Below are positions 45,943 through 57,019 of a DNA stretch of 64,000 nt, piece by piece; within the stretch, counting starts at the first letter, position 1, and each line of letters opens with the position of its first letter. This DNA is from Petaurus breviceps papuanus (lineage: Eukaryota; Chordata; Mammalia; Diprotodontia; Petauridae): the NCBI GenBank assembly GCA_028583685.1, contig JAMXIF010001253.1, positions 74,211,461 through 74,275,460 of the forward strand. Reading direction: 5' to 3'. A program made the position numbers and the translations under genes. The notes below the pieces were generated by a model. The model saw only the letters and a program-made list of their open reading frames with translations. It was not told the DNA's origin and made no database searches.

Positions 45943-46100
45943 TTTTTTTTTTTTTGCTTTTTGGAGGGGTAATTGGGGTTAAGTGACTTGCCCAAGGTCA
46001 CACAGCTAGTTTTTGTGTTAAGTGTCTGAGGCCAGATTTGAACTGAGGTCCTCCTGACTCCAGGGCTGGTACTCTATTCACTGTGCCTCCTGGCTGCCCC
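45943..46100 (-). mobile_element. tRNA-derived SINE, first of a tandem pair
   Basis: A T-run and 'gctttttggaggggtaattg', 'aagtgacttgcccaaggtca', then head complement 'actctattcactgtgcctcc'. The L1 sequence on the outer sides reads 'ctgctcacca' and 'ctgctcatca'. Confidence 0.9.
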
Positions 46101-46266
46101 CCCCCTTTTTTTTTGCTTTTTGGAGTGGGGAGGGCAGGGCAATTGGGGTTAAGTTACTTGCCCAAGGTCACAGGGCTAGTAGTTAAGTGTCTGAGGTTAC
46201 ATTTGAACTCAGGTCCTCTTGACTCCAAGGCCAGTGCTCTATTCACTTCGCCACCTAGCCACCCCT
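46101..46266 (-). mobile_element. tRNA-derived SINE, second of a tandem pair
   Basis: It starts immediately after the first SINE with its own T-run and 'gctttttggagtggggaggg', and ends 'attcacttcgccacctagcc'. No L1 sequence separates the two, so the second probably landed in the A-tail or at the edge of the first. Confidence 0.9.
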
Positions 46267-46814
46267 CTGCTCATCATTCTTAAAGCACAATAGCATTCAA
46301 TCACAATCATATACCAATTTGTTGCCACCACAAGAGAGCTACTAAAAATATTTTAATAAAAATATGCCCTTTTCCCTTTTCTTTTATATTTTTGAGATAT
46401 AGACTTAGAATGGTATTGCAGGCTCAAAGGCTATTTTTATAGTTCATTGTGCTTAGTTCCAAATTCTAGAATGGATGGAATAGTTAACAACTCTACCGAC
46501 AGTTTATTAGTGTCCCAATTTTTCAACATTCCTTCTAACATTTATTGTTTTCCTTTTCTCTCATGATGGCCAGTCCGATAGAAATCAAGTGGTATCTCAG
46601 AGTTGTTTCAATTTGCATTTCTCTAAACAATAGAACATTTTTTATGTGATTACTGATAGTTTTGATTTCTTTTTCTAAAAACTGCCTGTTCATATTCTTT
46701 GACTTTAACAAAAACTTTAAAAGGTATGAGTTCACCCTTTCATTTAAAGATGTATTACTGATTCCTTGCCTAAACAATAACCACAAAATTCCTAAAGAAA
46801 CCACCCAAACCTGG

Positions 46815-47320
46815 TGATTAAAATAACATGAACATTGGGAAAAAAATTAATCTAGAGATCTTTACTGTTTTTTTTTTCAGCTGTTATGTCCTTTTTTTCT
46901 AACATGTTTGTTGTTTGAATTTCCTTGGAATATGATGGGTTAGCTTCAGGAAGAACTCAGGACATCTTCTCTAATCATGGGCATAGTTAGGTCCTGACAT
47001 TCTTGCCAATGACAAATATTACTATTCAATTTCTTTATTTTTTTGATTCCCAAATAAATTGGATGAAAATGCAATGGAAAAATAGGATTTACAGGACAAT
47101 ACTGTCAAGCAAGGGGAATAATTTCAACTATAAATGTGAAGGCAGAGGAGTGTGGAGAAGTCATGTAATTAGGTATACAAAGGAAGATATGCAAAACTGC
47201 CCCTGAGCTCTGAAGGCAGGTTCATGAGAATTCAGTACAAACCAGGCATTGAAATCAATTAGATTATATTACTTAATGACCAGAGAACCACATTGTTGTA
47301 CCCTCTTGTAATTCAGTTAT
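46815..47320. other. unassigned DNA
   Basis: No gene or repeat recognised. Confidence 0.4.
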
Positions 47321-47324
47321 TAAA

Positions 47325-47570
47325 ATGATAGACATTTATATAATACTTTAAAGTTTGAAAAATGTTTGATATACACTATCTTATGTGAGCCTCACAATGA
47401 ACATTTGAGGTAGATAGAACAAGTATTATTATCCCCATTTTACAGGTAAAAGGTTCACTCTCAGAGGTAAAAATGAACTGTCTATGGTCATGCCATTTGG
47501 TAAATGACAGGGGACAGATTTAAACTGAGATCTTTCAGGATCCAAGCCCAACACTCTAACCATAATTCCA
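47325..47570 (-). repeat. MIR
   Basis: Antisense MIR: 'tttaaagtttgaaaaatgtt', 'gtgagcctcacaatgaacat', 'ccccattttacaggtaaaag' and 'agcccaacactctaaccata'. Confidence 0.8.
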
Positions 47571-47574
47571 TAAT

Positions 47575-48450
47575 GCATATGATTAACATTTGAGTTTAAA
47601 GAAATGAGGGAAAGGTGGGATAGCAGGAATACCACAAATAAATGGTCCACAAAGAAGTTGTCCAGATCCATTATTCTCAAATCAGACATGCCTGCTAATA
47701 AGATTGTGGCTTTATTGGACAATCATTATACCAAAGAGCTTTTCAAATTCCCAGAGGAAATTGTAAATAGAACTGTTGCTTTTCTAAATGTCATAAGGAC
47801 CTCTAAGAGACCATTGGGATGGTGTTCATAAGCTGCTAATTAGATTTTTTTTTTAATGGCATCCCCAGTTAAAACAATCAAGGCAGAATCATGCAACTAA
47901 TGTCAAACCTAGTAAAAAGAAGGTTGAAGTCCAGGTATGGACTATGGGCTAGGAAGATTTTTTTCCCCCTGACACACTTCTAGGCTTAAGTAAGCTCTTT
48001 CACTACTGCCTAGAAAAATACTTTCATTTAGAATGAAAATACATTTCATTTAGAAAGGCTAAGGTCACCCACTACATCCTGGGTTATCTTCAGTCCCAGA
48101 GTCTCTACTTACTGTTTTTGCCACTGGATTTTGATGATTCTAAAGGAGAGAGTAAGGTTGCTGACTGCTCAACTCTATCTCTCTTAAATCCAATTCACAT
48201 GCAAATCAAGATATCACTCTCATAACATCATTGGTACTCTTCAAGAAAGAAGGAAAAACAGCAACTTAATAGCAGCAACAATAGTAGTAGTAATACTAGT
48301 AGTTCTGGTAATACTACATTAGTTTCTTTTTAATCTGTACTGTTATTCTCTACATAAAAGAAATATGAAAACTATGCCCTCTCAGAATTCATATAAGATA
48401 ACATTTCTTTGTTCTATTATAGAATATTATACATTATTTTCTTAGGATCA
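47575..48450. other. unassigned DNA
   Basis: No gene recognised. There is a short TAG/TAA trinucleotide patch near 48265-48305. Confidence 0.4.
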
Positions 48451-48454
48451 CAAA

Positions 48455-48565
48455 TCTAGACTAGAGTTAAAAGACTCTCAGAGTCCATATAGCCCAATTT
48501 CTTTATTTTATAGTTGAGGAAACTGGTCAAGAAAGGGTACATAATTTGTCCAAGGCAACACAGGT
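48455..48565 (-). repeat. MIR fragment
   Basis: 'tttattttatagttgaggaa' and 'ataatttgtccaaggcaaca' mark an antisense core. Confidence 0.6.
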
Positions 48566-48660
48566 CTTTTATGTTTATGGCTTATCCCTGTATCAGACTT
48601 TTAGCTTCATGAAGGCAGGGATTATATCTTATCAAATTTTGTGTCTTTGTCAGCAACAGG
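48565..48660 (+). repeat. L2 3' tail fragment
   Basis: 'gacttttagcttcatgaagg' and 'gcagggattatatcttatca' match the L2 tail. Confidence 0.55.
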
Positions 48661-48839
48661 AATGCTGCAGGGAATAAGGAGAAAGGAGGAAGAGTGTGTG
48701 AGAGAGGTTAAGGATAGGAAATGAGAACTAACAAGTTTAGTGATAGAATTTTTGACATTTCTTAACATCCACTATGTCACACACTGTGCTAGGTATTAAA
48801 GATACATTTTTTAAAGAAAGGAAGAAAGAGAAAAAGAGC

Positions 48840-48970
48840 ACGGTATATTATATTATAGTATATATTATAACACAATATATATGTATTTGTGTATATGTAT
48901 ATGTCTTTGTATATATAACATGCACCTATATTTGCATATATGCATATATGATACATGCACGTATATAAAA
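48840..48970. repeat. TA/TG-rich simple repeat
   Basis: Degenerate TATATG/TACATA units. Frames across it on both strands are spurious. Confidence 0.8.
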
Positions 48971-48974
48971 TAAA

Positions 48975-49985
48975 TGCCAAGGTAGTTAAATTTATGGAGT
49001 GAGGATACTAGCAAAAACGACCCTCATTCTCCAAGCTGAAAACACACTGGGAAAAAAAAATCCTGTACAATGAGGAGGCAATACAAATTTGAACCAAATG
49101 CCTAGTTCAAATCATGACTGAGCCTTACATTAAACCATCCAGACTGGAAGTGAACATCGCCTGTATCCATACTGTCCCTGGAGATGAATGGAATCAGCTT
49201 GCAGACCTGCAATGAAATTGTCTGTCACACAGCCTCTGGTTATACAGATGGCCTCCACTGGCTTCAAGATGCACAAAAAGTCCATCATGGAGAATAGGAT
49301 TTGGTCTTTTTTATTTCCATAAAAATACATGAAACTTTGGCTCTTTCCATTTTTATCAGGAGGCATTTAGAGTAAACATTTACAAAAGGAGGAAATAGGT
49401 TGCTTTGCCTTGTATTGGCAGTCCCTCAACATCTGTAAGCATTCTACATGTCAAGGAGAATTTGGGTGAGAGGTTGTACTTAATTTCTAATTTCCATTCT
49501 TTTAAATGGCCATGTGATTTAAAGTAGTTGGTTTTTTTTTTTAATGTAGCAAAAATGTGAAAGGCCCCAAATAATGAAAGTAAATGAAATGGCAACAATA
49601 ATTCGGATAAAATCAGTATCCTTTTAAAGCTCTAGGAAGATTCTCAAGAGAACTTTGAGAACACATTACCAGACAAAGAGAAGAGAGGTATGTTTTGATT
49701 GAATACTGACAAAAGTAAATTAATCCATTTCTTTGAGCCCTTATATATCATTATAGCCAGTGTCATATTCAAGAATAGCAATATTTAGAACCCATACCAC
49801 CTAACCCTCCCACCCCTAATCCAATTCAATGACAAAAACTAAGTCTACAAATCCCACCACAGATTTAGGAAATGAATTTAGTTAGTAATTAATAGATAAT
49901 TTAACTATCAAGCATGTGTTGTTTTCTACTAGTGTATGTAAGCTGTTTTTCAATTTGAAATGTTTGCTTTCTATCATTTGAATTA
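48975..49985. other. unassigned, repeat-poor DNA
   Basis: No repeat signature. The section 49130-49400 is of higher complexity ('cctggagatgaatggaatca', 'ctgtcacacagcctctggtt') and is a second candidate for a conservation test. A 78-codon minus-strand frame (49130-49366) has no domain. Confidence 0.35.
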
Positions 49986-50039
49986 TGTTTCTATAGTTAA
50001 CAGTTTGAGATGGGGTTTTTTTTGGGGGGGGGTGTCAGA

Positions 50040-50222
50040 ATTCATACTATAAGTATATGTAGATACACACATACATATATGCACATAAAATACATGTGTA
50101 CAATGTATATTACCATCTGTGTGTATAGTGTGTATGTTATACATATACATGTCTCTCCATATTATACATATATACACACATATACATACATATGTACGTA
50201 TATACATACACACACATATAGC
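50040..50222. repeat. TATACA/CATATA-rich simple repeat
   Basis: Degenerate (TACATA)n and (TATG)n units with short CA runs. The frames on both strands through it are low-complexity Ile/Tyr/His/Thr. Confidence 0.85.
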
Positions 50223-50224
50223 AC

Positions 50225-50425
50225 ACCAGACAATACTGTCCATGGGATTTTCTAGGCAAAGATACTGGACTGGTCTGTCATTTCCTTCTCCAATGGATCA
50301 CCTGTTTTCAGAACTCTCCACTATAACCAGTCTTTCTTGGGTAATTACCTCTGAATGACATAGCATATAGTTGCATTTAGCTATTCAAGTCCCTCAGCCA
50401 TGACAAGGCAGTGATCCAAAAAGGA
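50225..50425 (+). repeat. RTE (BovB-related) LINE 3' fragment
   Basis: 'catgggattttctaggcaaa', 'gatactggactggtctgtca', 'tttccttctccaatggatca', 'aactctccactataaccagt' and 'tgacaaggcagtgatcc' match the end of BovB-type RTE ORFs. It shares the 'ggcaaagatactgg..tttccttctcc' block with the tails of the CORE-SINEs in this window. Confidence 0.75.
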
Positions 50426-50429
50426 GGGG

Positions 50430-52080
50430 ATACCCTTCAAGTACCCCTTTCCGTATTCATATGCTATGCTGACAATTTCACCTCTGATAGTTTATTTTGG
50501 GTTTTTTTTTTTCTGTATGAGATCTCATTAAAAGTCTAAAGTGGTGCATTTGATGGGGGGTGACAAATACCACATGGACAAACCTGGCATTTTAGGAATT
50601 CTCCATGAAGCATCTTTGTATAGTTGTCAATAATGCAACTAAGCAAGGCTGATTGGATGATGGGGTTCTTCACCACCATAATTACCAAAAATAACTAAAG
50701 TGTAGTAACTTTTGGCCTAAATTATGAATAAAGAGATGTTATATTTACTATACTATAGCCAGAAGCCTGGGGTCAAAAATAAGAATTTGCTTCAGAGTTG
50801 TAATTACCAATAAAATTATATGAAAGATAACATAAAAATATCACATTGTAGGTACTTAATAAGTGTTCATTTACTCAGTGACTGATGGTGATCATAATTA
50901 AACTGCTGCTTCATTCTGACAATATGTTGGCCCATTACTGGGTTATTCTTAAGGAATGATAGAGTTTCAGTTAAGGGTACAGAATGATTTCTACATTCAC
51001 AGTAGCATTATTGTATCTTAACTGTTATGTGAAGTTGACTGTATTACCATATTAAGGAAGTCAAGGGCACCTAATTTATGGAATCAACTGTCAGAAAAGA
51101 GCCTAAGGACTACACTGACCTCTCCCTACTCTAGTGTTTCCTGTAGGGCAGAAACAAAATCTGGGTGATCCAGAATACCTGGGCTGATGTTTGTAGAGTA
51201 GTCCATTCTATGGTGGCCACAGTTCTAACTGTTCTGGACAAAAAAAAGAGATAGTTAGTCAGAGGAGACCTTTGTTCAAGAGAACTACACCTATGGGAGT
51301 CTGTTGTTTCTGAACTGGGTTGTATGAGTAAACTAAAAGTATGACCTAAAGTAGGTGCTATTTCAACAAGAGTAACCTGTAATGATATCAGACCCCATTT
51401 TGTACGTAACTGGAAATGTTCCCCCCCCCCCCCCTTCCCTTCGTGGCAAGATATGTCTTTGAGAAGCAAAAAAAAAATTGGTAATCATTTAATATACAAC
51501 TCAAACAATCTCTCTCCACTCTAATCAGCATTCTACTATTCATAGACAAAGGATAGCTACACACTAAAGATCATAATAATATGAGCACTTTGATGCTATC
51601 TCTTCAATCAGTTTCATCAGGGAATTTGGAACCTATATATCTCTTCAGGCAAAATGAAATGACATATTAAGCAATTATCTAGTGAATGTGAATAATATAA
51701 TTAATGTGGTTTATTAGGAACACATAAAAATTTCTTTGACCTGAATTACCTAGATAATTCCCTCAGCTTTTCACTTAAATTTAATCTGTCAAGATGCAGC
51801 AACAATAAGGGAAACAACAGCTTTGAAGTCTCTCTGTGAAGTTAATCAATAAAGTTATTTAAAGGAATCATTTAATGTTGGTTGAGAACAAATCCTGAAA
51901 CCTGAAAAAGTTTTAGAAAGAATTGTATTAGGTCATTTGGTCAAGAAGAAACCTGGAAAAAGGTATGGCTTCCTCCCAAGACTCTATGAGAATTACATTA
52001 TATAGAGTTAAGACAAAGACACCAGCAAGAATTACATGTAGGCAATTTCCAGAAAAGAGAAGATCCCATGTAAGACTGAC
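50430..52080. other. unassigned DNA with a C14 run
   Basis: No gene or clear element. A homopolymer of 14 C lies at 51421-51434 and an A-run at 51469-51477. The 112-codon minus-strand frame (51131-51469) begins beside these runs and has no domain. Confidence 0.4.
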
Positions 52081-52081
52081 A

Positions 52082-52205
52082 TACATACACACACACATAT
52101 ATATACACATACACACATACATATATACATGCATATATATGCACGGTGTATGTATATATACACATATGCATACATGTGTGTTATATATGTATTGTATACA
52201 TACAT
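52082..52205. repeat. TACA/TATA-rich simple repeat
   Basis: Alternating (CA)n, (TA)n and (TACA)n units immediately upstream of an LTR. Confidence 0.85.
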
Positions 52206-52271
52206 ATTAGCAGGCAAGTGTAAACATTCAATATAATTCAGAGTACCTAAAATGCAAGCTTTTAGTATACC

Positions 52272-53008
52272 TGTAATGATCATGGGAATTTGAAGATCTT
52301 CCCTGTCCCTTTTTTAAGTTTAAGGGAATTTGAAGGCCTTCCCTGCTTTGAAAATATACTCTGCCCCCTAATAGGCTGAATGTAATCACATGGAGCCTGT
52401 GGTAGGAGGAGTTTGCTGAAGAGTGGAACAGAGCCTACGGGAAGCTGGGAGTCAGAGCAGCTAGACTGAAGGGAGGAGAGGGCACATCAGATGCGGACAG
52501 GTTTGTGAGTAAATGTTGGTTTGTGGGAAAGCTAAAGGATGCTGTGGCTTTCTGTGCTATTACGACATTAACTTCTTTGCTACTATGATGGAATCGGCTT
52601 ACTGGTTTTGGAATTTGGTTTTCTGAATAAAAGTTTTGCTTCTGTCTTCTATATGGAGAGTCAGTTATATATATTTGCTTTTTGGAGGGCAACTGGGGTT
52701 AAGTGACTTGCCCAAGGTCACAAAGCTAGTTTTTGTGTTAAGTGTCTGAAGCCAGATTTGAACTTAGGGCCTCCTGATTCCAAGGCCAGTGCTCTATTCA
52801 CTGCTCCACCTAGCTGCCCCAGAGAGTCTGTTATATTTTGCTATTAAGCATTATGTAGGCATATTTATAGTGACCATTAGTGCTGTGAATATTGCATTGG
52901 TGCAACATTTGGCAACAAGGATGGGATCACAACGTATCAGACCTTTATTTAGAGGCAGAAGGGATTTAGTAGCAGAAATGGTGCTGTGAATATTGCATTG
53001 GTGCTACA
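52272..53008 (+). mobile_element. family B endogenous retrovirus remnant: LTR, short leader, end of second LTR
   Basis: Fossil. The LTR runs from TGTAATGATC (52272) to ..GGTGCAACA (about 52913), with AATAAA at 52626-52631 and a SINE inserted (52670-52821). It is followed by a short stretch starting 'tttggcaacaaggatgggat', placed where a tRNA primer-binding site should be, and then the last ~28 bases of an LTR again ('gtgctgtgaatattgcattg', ..GCTACA at 53008). Flanks GTATACC and GTATCCC are similar but not a clean 5 bp duplication. The element is far from complete. Confidence 0.8.
52670..52821 (-). mobile_element. tRNA-derived SINE inside an LTR
   Basis: An antisense SINE ('tgctttttggagggcaactg' to 'ctgctccacctagctgcccc') with a 14 bp duplication GAGAGTCAGTTATA (52656-52669) and GAGAGTCTGTTATA (52822-52835), one difference. 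Confidence 0.93.
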
Positions 53009-53015
53009 GTATCCC

Positions 53016-53865
53016 AAAAAGACCTGGGTGGCATCTAGAATCTAAGCATTCTTTGCAGCTATCTGGTATCCCTAGAGCATCTCTAAGGTCAGCCCAACCT
53101 CTACTATGAATTTGGGGTTAGACAATTTTCTAGCCACATAAAACTAGGTTCAAACAACACTAATAAATACTATAATAATTTTGTCAGATTAACATGGCAT
53201 ATTGTTGTAGTCTGATCATCTTCATTTGAATTAGACTTGGCTAAAAACAAAGCTCTTCAGCTAGTCTCTTGACACCAGGAACCTTCTTAGCTTCGATTTT
53301 CTATACTGTTTTTGTAACTTATTGCAAATAAATTCATCATTCTTAAATTCTTCTTTCTGCTAAATTTAAAGTTTTCACAATCAACAAATGCTGTTTCTTT
53401 CCAACCAAACAAGATATTTCAAGCTGCTTCTCTTCAACTATGCAAGGTATCTCCTGAGTCCTGAACTAGAGTGGGAAATAAAAAGTTTATTTCTCTAATT
53501 CTTTATATGGATATCCCTAAAGCACATTATATTTTCTATCCACTCAAAGAGTCTATAAGGACTCTAATAGTCTATGCAATTGAGGAACTAATGCTATCTC
53601 AGAATTCTGAGTCAAATTTAACTCAATAAATACTCCTTTTAGAGCTCTATGGCAGGCCTGTTTCTTGAATAAGTGAGCCATCAAGGCAGACTTAACTGAG
53701 CAATTGCTTTTAAGAAGCAAATTTGAACCCTCAGACAAGTGAAATATCAAAAGTCATTCCCTTAAACATAATAGAGCATGAAAGTATTCTTGAAATTCGG
53801 GGAATAACAGGCGACCACAACAACAAAAGTACCTAATGATGCAAGCAAAAAATGCTAAATACTAC
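53016..53865. other. unassigned DNA
   Basis: No gene or repeat recognised. The 65-codon minus-strand frame at 53553-53750 has no domain. Confidence 0.4.
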
Positions 53866-53869
53866 AAGC

Positions 53870-54235
53870 CAATCAATCAATGATCATCAAATATTTAATA
53901 AGTACCTATTACATGTCAAGCATTGTTCTAGACACTGGGGATGTAAGGACAAGAATAAAATATTATCTGCCCTCAAGAAGTTTACATTCTATTTTTTAGA
54001 GATAAATGCAAAAGATACACAAGGTAGTTTTCAGAGAGAAAAAACTAGCAGCTGTGGAGGGACCAGGAAAGGCTTTATCTATAAGATGTACATGACCTTA
54101 ACCTTCAATGAAGTAGTCCTCTTTCTAAAAGGTGAAGGTGAAGAGGGAGGGCATTATGTATATAGAATACTAATACAAAGGCACAAAGATGGAAGATAGA
54201 ATGTTATGTGTGAGAAGTAAGAACAAGGTCAGGTT
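53870..54235 (-). repeat. L2 3' end, antisense
   Basis: Begins with the complement of the L2 tail ('aagtacctattacatgtcaa', 'ctagacactggggatgtaag', 'cctcaagaagtttacattct') and continues with 3' UTR blocks ('aaaggcacaaagatggaaga', 'tagaatgttatgtgtgagaa'). The 115-codon frame here is not a gene. Confidence 0.82.
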
Positions 54236-55019
54236 TTGTTTGTTTGGGTTTGTTTTTTTGTTTTGTTTTGTTTTTTACATAGACATGAGGGAGGATCCAC
54301 AAACTTGTCTGGCTTTTTAAAAAAAATTATTCTGACAATTTTATTTCAATATAATTGGTTTCCTTTGTAATTCCATGTATTTTATTTTATGCATTTAAAA
54401 ATATTATTCTGAAGAGGATTACAAGAAGATGGTGGGAGTAGGTCAGAAAATTCCAAGCTCTCAACATTTTCCCCCATGAGAGTTAAAATAGCACCTTAGG
54501 GTGAACAAAGTGTGGGTGGAGATAAATAAGAACAGGAGCATAACCAGGGTCCTCCTGGGACAATTTGAGAAGATCAGGAAGAAAAATCCCAGGAAAAGGT
54601 TTGGTCCCTGTGAAGAGTAAATGCCTCCAGGCTAAGTTCCATCTTAACAGCAAGTTGCAAGCCTCTAAAACAACAAAGGACAAGCCTTGGGGTTAGTTGG
54701 TTTGAGAAGCTGCCTTGGCCCCAGCCACAGAAACTTTTATCCCCAGGATAGTGAGGGGAATTGGGTGTCTGAGCCCAGGAAGATCAAGGGAACCTCTGCT
54801 GACCAGGAACACCAGACCTAACTGTGCTGTGATGAGCTGCAGGGGAGAGAAGGAACCAGCACACATCTGATAAGTGCAGAAGCAGTGGTGCAGAAACCCA
54901 CTGGCTGCACTTACAGGAGTTGGAGGTTTGGCTTTGGTTTCAAGCTAGAGGGGAGAACTGAAGATCTGGGGCAAGAGGCACCATTTCCTATACTCCAGGG
55001 CTAGAGGTGACTACAAATA

Positions 55020-55965
55020 ATGAAGCTATCACCACAAAAAATGCACAGGCAAAGGAGAAAGAATTCATCCATAGAAACCTATTATGGGAATAGATATGAC
55101 TGGGGTTCATCTTCAGAGGAGGATATTGAAGTAAAGAAACCCCTAAAGAGTAACATCAAATGGTCACCTGCCCAAAAAGAATTTATAGAAGATCTTTAGA
55201 AAGACTTTAAAAATCAAATGACAGAAATGGAGGAAAAACTAAAAAAGAAAATAAGAATAATCCAGGAAAAACAAGAAGGATATGAAAGGGAAGTCAACCA
55301 ACTAGAAAAGTAGATCCAGAATCTTGAGGAAGAAGATGACACCTTGAAAATTAGAATTGGGCAAAGTGAAGCCAGTGAAAGTATAAGAGATCCAGAAACA
55401 ATTAAAGAAAATATGAATAATGAAATAATAGAAGAGAAGGTAAAATAAGAAAAACAAGAGATTTGGAGAATAAATCAAGAAGAGAAAATATAAAAATAAT
55501 TGGACTAAGTGAAAGTTACAATAAAAAAAAGAATCTTGATATAATAATAGAAAAAATAATTAAAGGGGAGAAAGTAAAAATAGAAAAAAATCCATTGATC
55601 ACCACTTAAAAGAGATCCTATGAGGAAAACTCATAGGAATATCATAGTCAAATTCTGAAACCCCAAGCTCAAAGAAAAAATATTAAAAGCATCAAAATTA
55701 AAACAATTTAAATATGATGATACTACAATTAGAATTACACAAGACCTAGCAGCAAAGACATTAAAGGACTGCAGGTCTTGGAACACAACATATTCAAGAG
55801 CAAAAGAATTGAGGGTCTGGCCAAAAATATCATATCCTGCAAAGTTAAATATTATCTTGAATAAAAAAATGGACATTTGATAAATTTTCAGATTTTCAAG
55901 ACTTTGTTTAAAAAAAATCCTGAGCTTAATCAACAATTTGACATACAAGAATCAATATAAATATA
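55020..55965 (+). pseudogene. HAL1 ORF1, multiple stops
   Basis: Starts MKLSPQKMHRQRRKNSSIE. A coiled-coil-rich Glu/Lys/Gln section (about 55190-55470) follows and is interrupted by in-frame TAG/TAA codons at about 55195, 55312 and 55446. The RRM start is recognisable as DNA for 'ENIKIIGLSES' near 55485-55515. The C-terminal domain ends with KKWTFDKFSDFQDFV and PELNQQFDIQES. This is the normal L1 ORF1p order, about 310 codons. Confidence 0.82.
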
Positions 55966-56265
55966 AGACTAATTATAAGGGATCCATAAGGACAGATTGT
56001 TTACTTTTTATATAATGTAAAATGCATTCTAAGATTCTTATTAATAATTGGGTAGTTCATAAAAAAGATTGGAGTAAACCTGAGTATGATATGAATTTAA
56101 AAGGTAAAATCATTTAGGAACAGCTTAAAAGAGTAATTATTTTATACAAATGACGTGCAAGAGAAAGAATTGATACAGAGGAATTAGATGGGGGAAGAGG
56201 GCTCATAGTTCTGGTAACCTGCTTTCATCAGGAATGAGTTTGACATGGAACAATGCATACATACT

Positions 56266-56760
56266 TTAAAGAGTAAAAAGTTTTCTAAATTCAGATGAAA
56301 CAAAATGGTAGGGGCATAGGGAAGGGGGAAAGGACAAGGGAGGAATCTTTAGAGGGGAGGATGAGGGAATAGGTAAATAGGGGTATAGAAAGGTGCTAAG
56401 ACTTATAGGAATGGGAGGATAGGGGAAGAATCCTTGGAGGGGGGTAGGCAAGTTATAGGAGGGCAAGATAGTGGGTAAAAATAAAGGAGAGGAGGCAGGA
56501 GGGATAGGAAACAAGAGATATACACATGCACAAAAACAAAGATCAGGAGTAGAATAGGTTTGAGAAAGTATATGTTCATCTATGTATATGTGTATGTATA
56601 TATCTATGGAGAAACATATAAAACTTTATTGTGGCCTTCTGGGGAGCCTGGGGAGAGGGGGAAAAACAATGCAGAGCAGAAAACAAAAGAAAACTCACAA
56701 AGAAGCAAAGGAAAGAGGGATAATTCTCAGCACAATGAGTATTATTTATCATATAGGCTT
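56266..56760 (+). other. purine-rich 3' region of the HAL1
   Basis: G/A-rich stretch (56300-56520) that resembles the L1 region after ORF1. The pyrimidine-rich minus-strand frame here (56266-56514) and the plus frames at 56560-56782 are by-products. Confidence 0.6.
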
Positions 56761-57019
56761 TCTTGAAATGAAAATTTATTAACTTATTTTGAATTCTCCC
56801 TTAAGCTCTTATACACACATGATATGCTTTCTTTCCTTTCTAATTTTATATTTAAATTTATTATCTTTTTATTTCTTTTCTCTGTTCTGTATTTGAATTC
56901 TGGCATTTGAGTCTAAAATAAAATTTTGGAAAAAAAGTATTATTCTGAAGAGTCTATAGGCTTCACCAGACCCCCCCCCCTCCCAGAGGTCTATAACACA
57001 CAAAAAGGTTGATCCTGTG

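Larger units (their letters stand above)
45470..46710 (-). mobile_element. old L1 3' end with two tandem SINEs inside
   Basis: Antisense L1 text ('cacagttggtcatcattaca', 'tctgttcccttcactttgta', then after the SINEs 'cattcttaaagcacaatagc', 'tagatagaagaat'-like remnants, 'tctcagagttgtttcaattt' and 'aactgcctgttcatattctt'). It aligns in order with the young L1s but is far more diverged. The frame 46535-46804 (-) is the ORF2 remnant (MNRQFLEKEIKTISNHIKN). Confidence 0.85.
54417..56937 (+). mobile_element. HAL1 element (L1 relative with ORF1 only), end to end
   Basis: Bounded by a perfect 15 bp target duplication TATTATTCTGAAGAG (54402-54416 and 56938-56952), so the 2521 bp between them is one insertion. 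It starts 'gattacaagaagatggtggg', an L1-like 5' end, has ORF1 from 55020, then about 1 kb of purine-rich 3' region, and ends 'aataaaattttgga' plus A-run. There is no endonuclease or RT sequence anywhere inside. It is a different subfamily from the 25880-28781 element. Confidence 0.9.
54310..57016 (-). repeat. old hAT-like non-autonomous DNA element, split by a HAL1
   Basis: Left part (to 54416) reads 'tttcaatataattggtttcc' and 'gtattttattttatgcattt'. Right part (56953-57016) reads 'tctataggcttcaccagacc' and 'cacacaaaaaggttgatcct'. Joined in order, they resemble a widespread mammalian hAT repeat that, on the other strand, starts 'CAGnGGTTCTTAACCTTTTT'. I am not certain of the family name. Confidence 0.6.
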
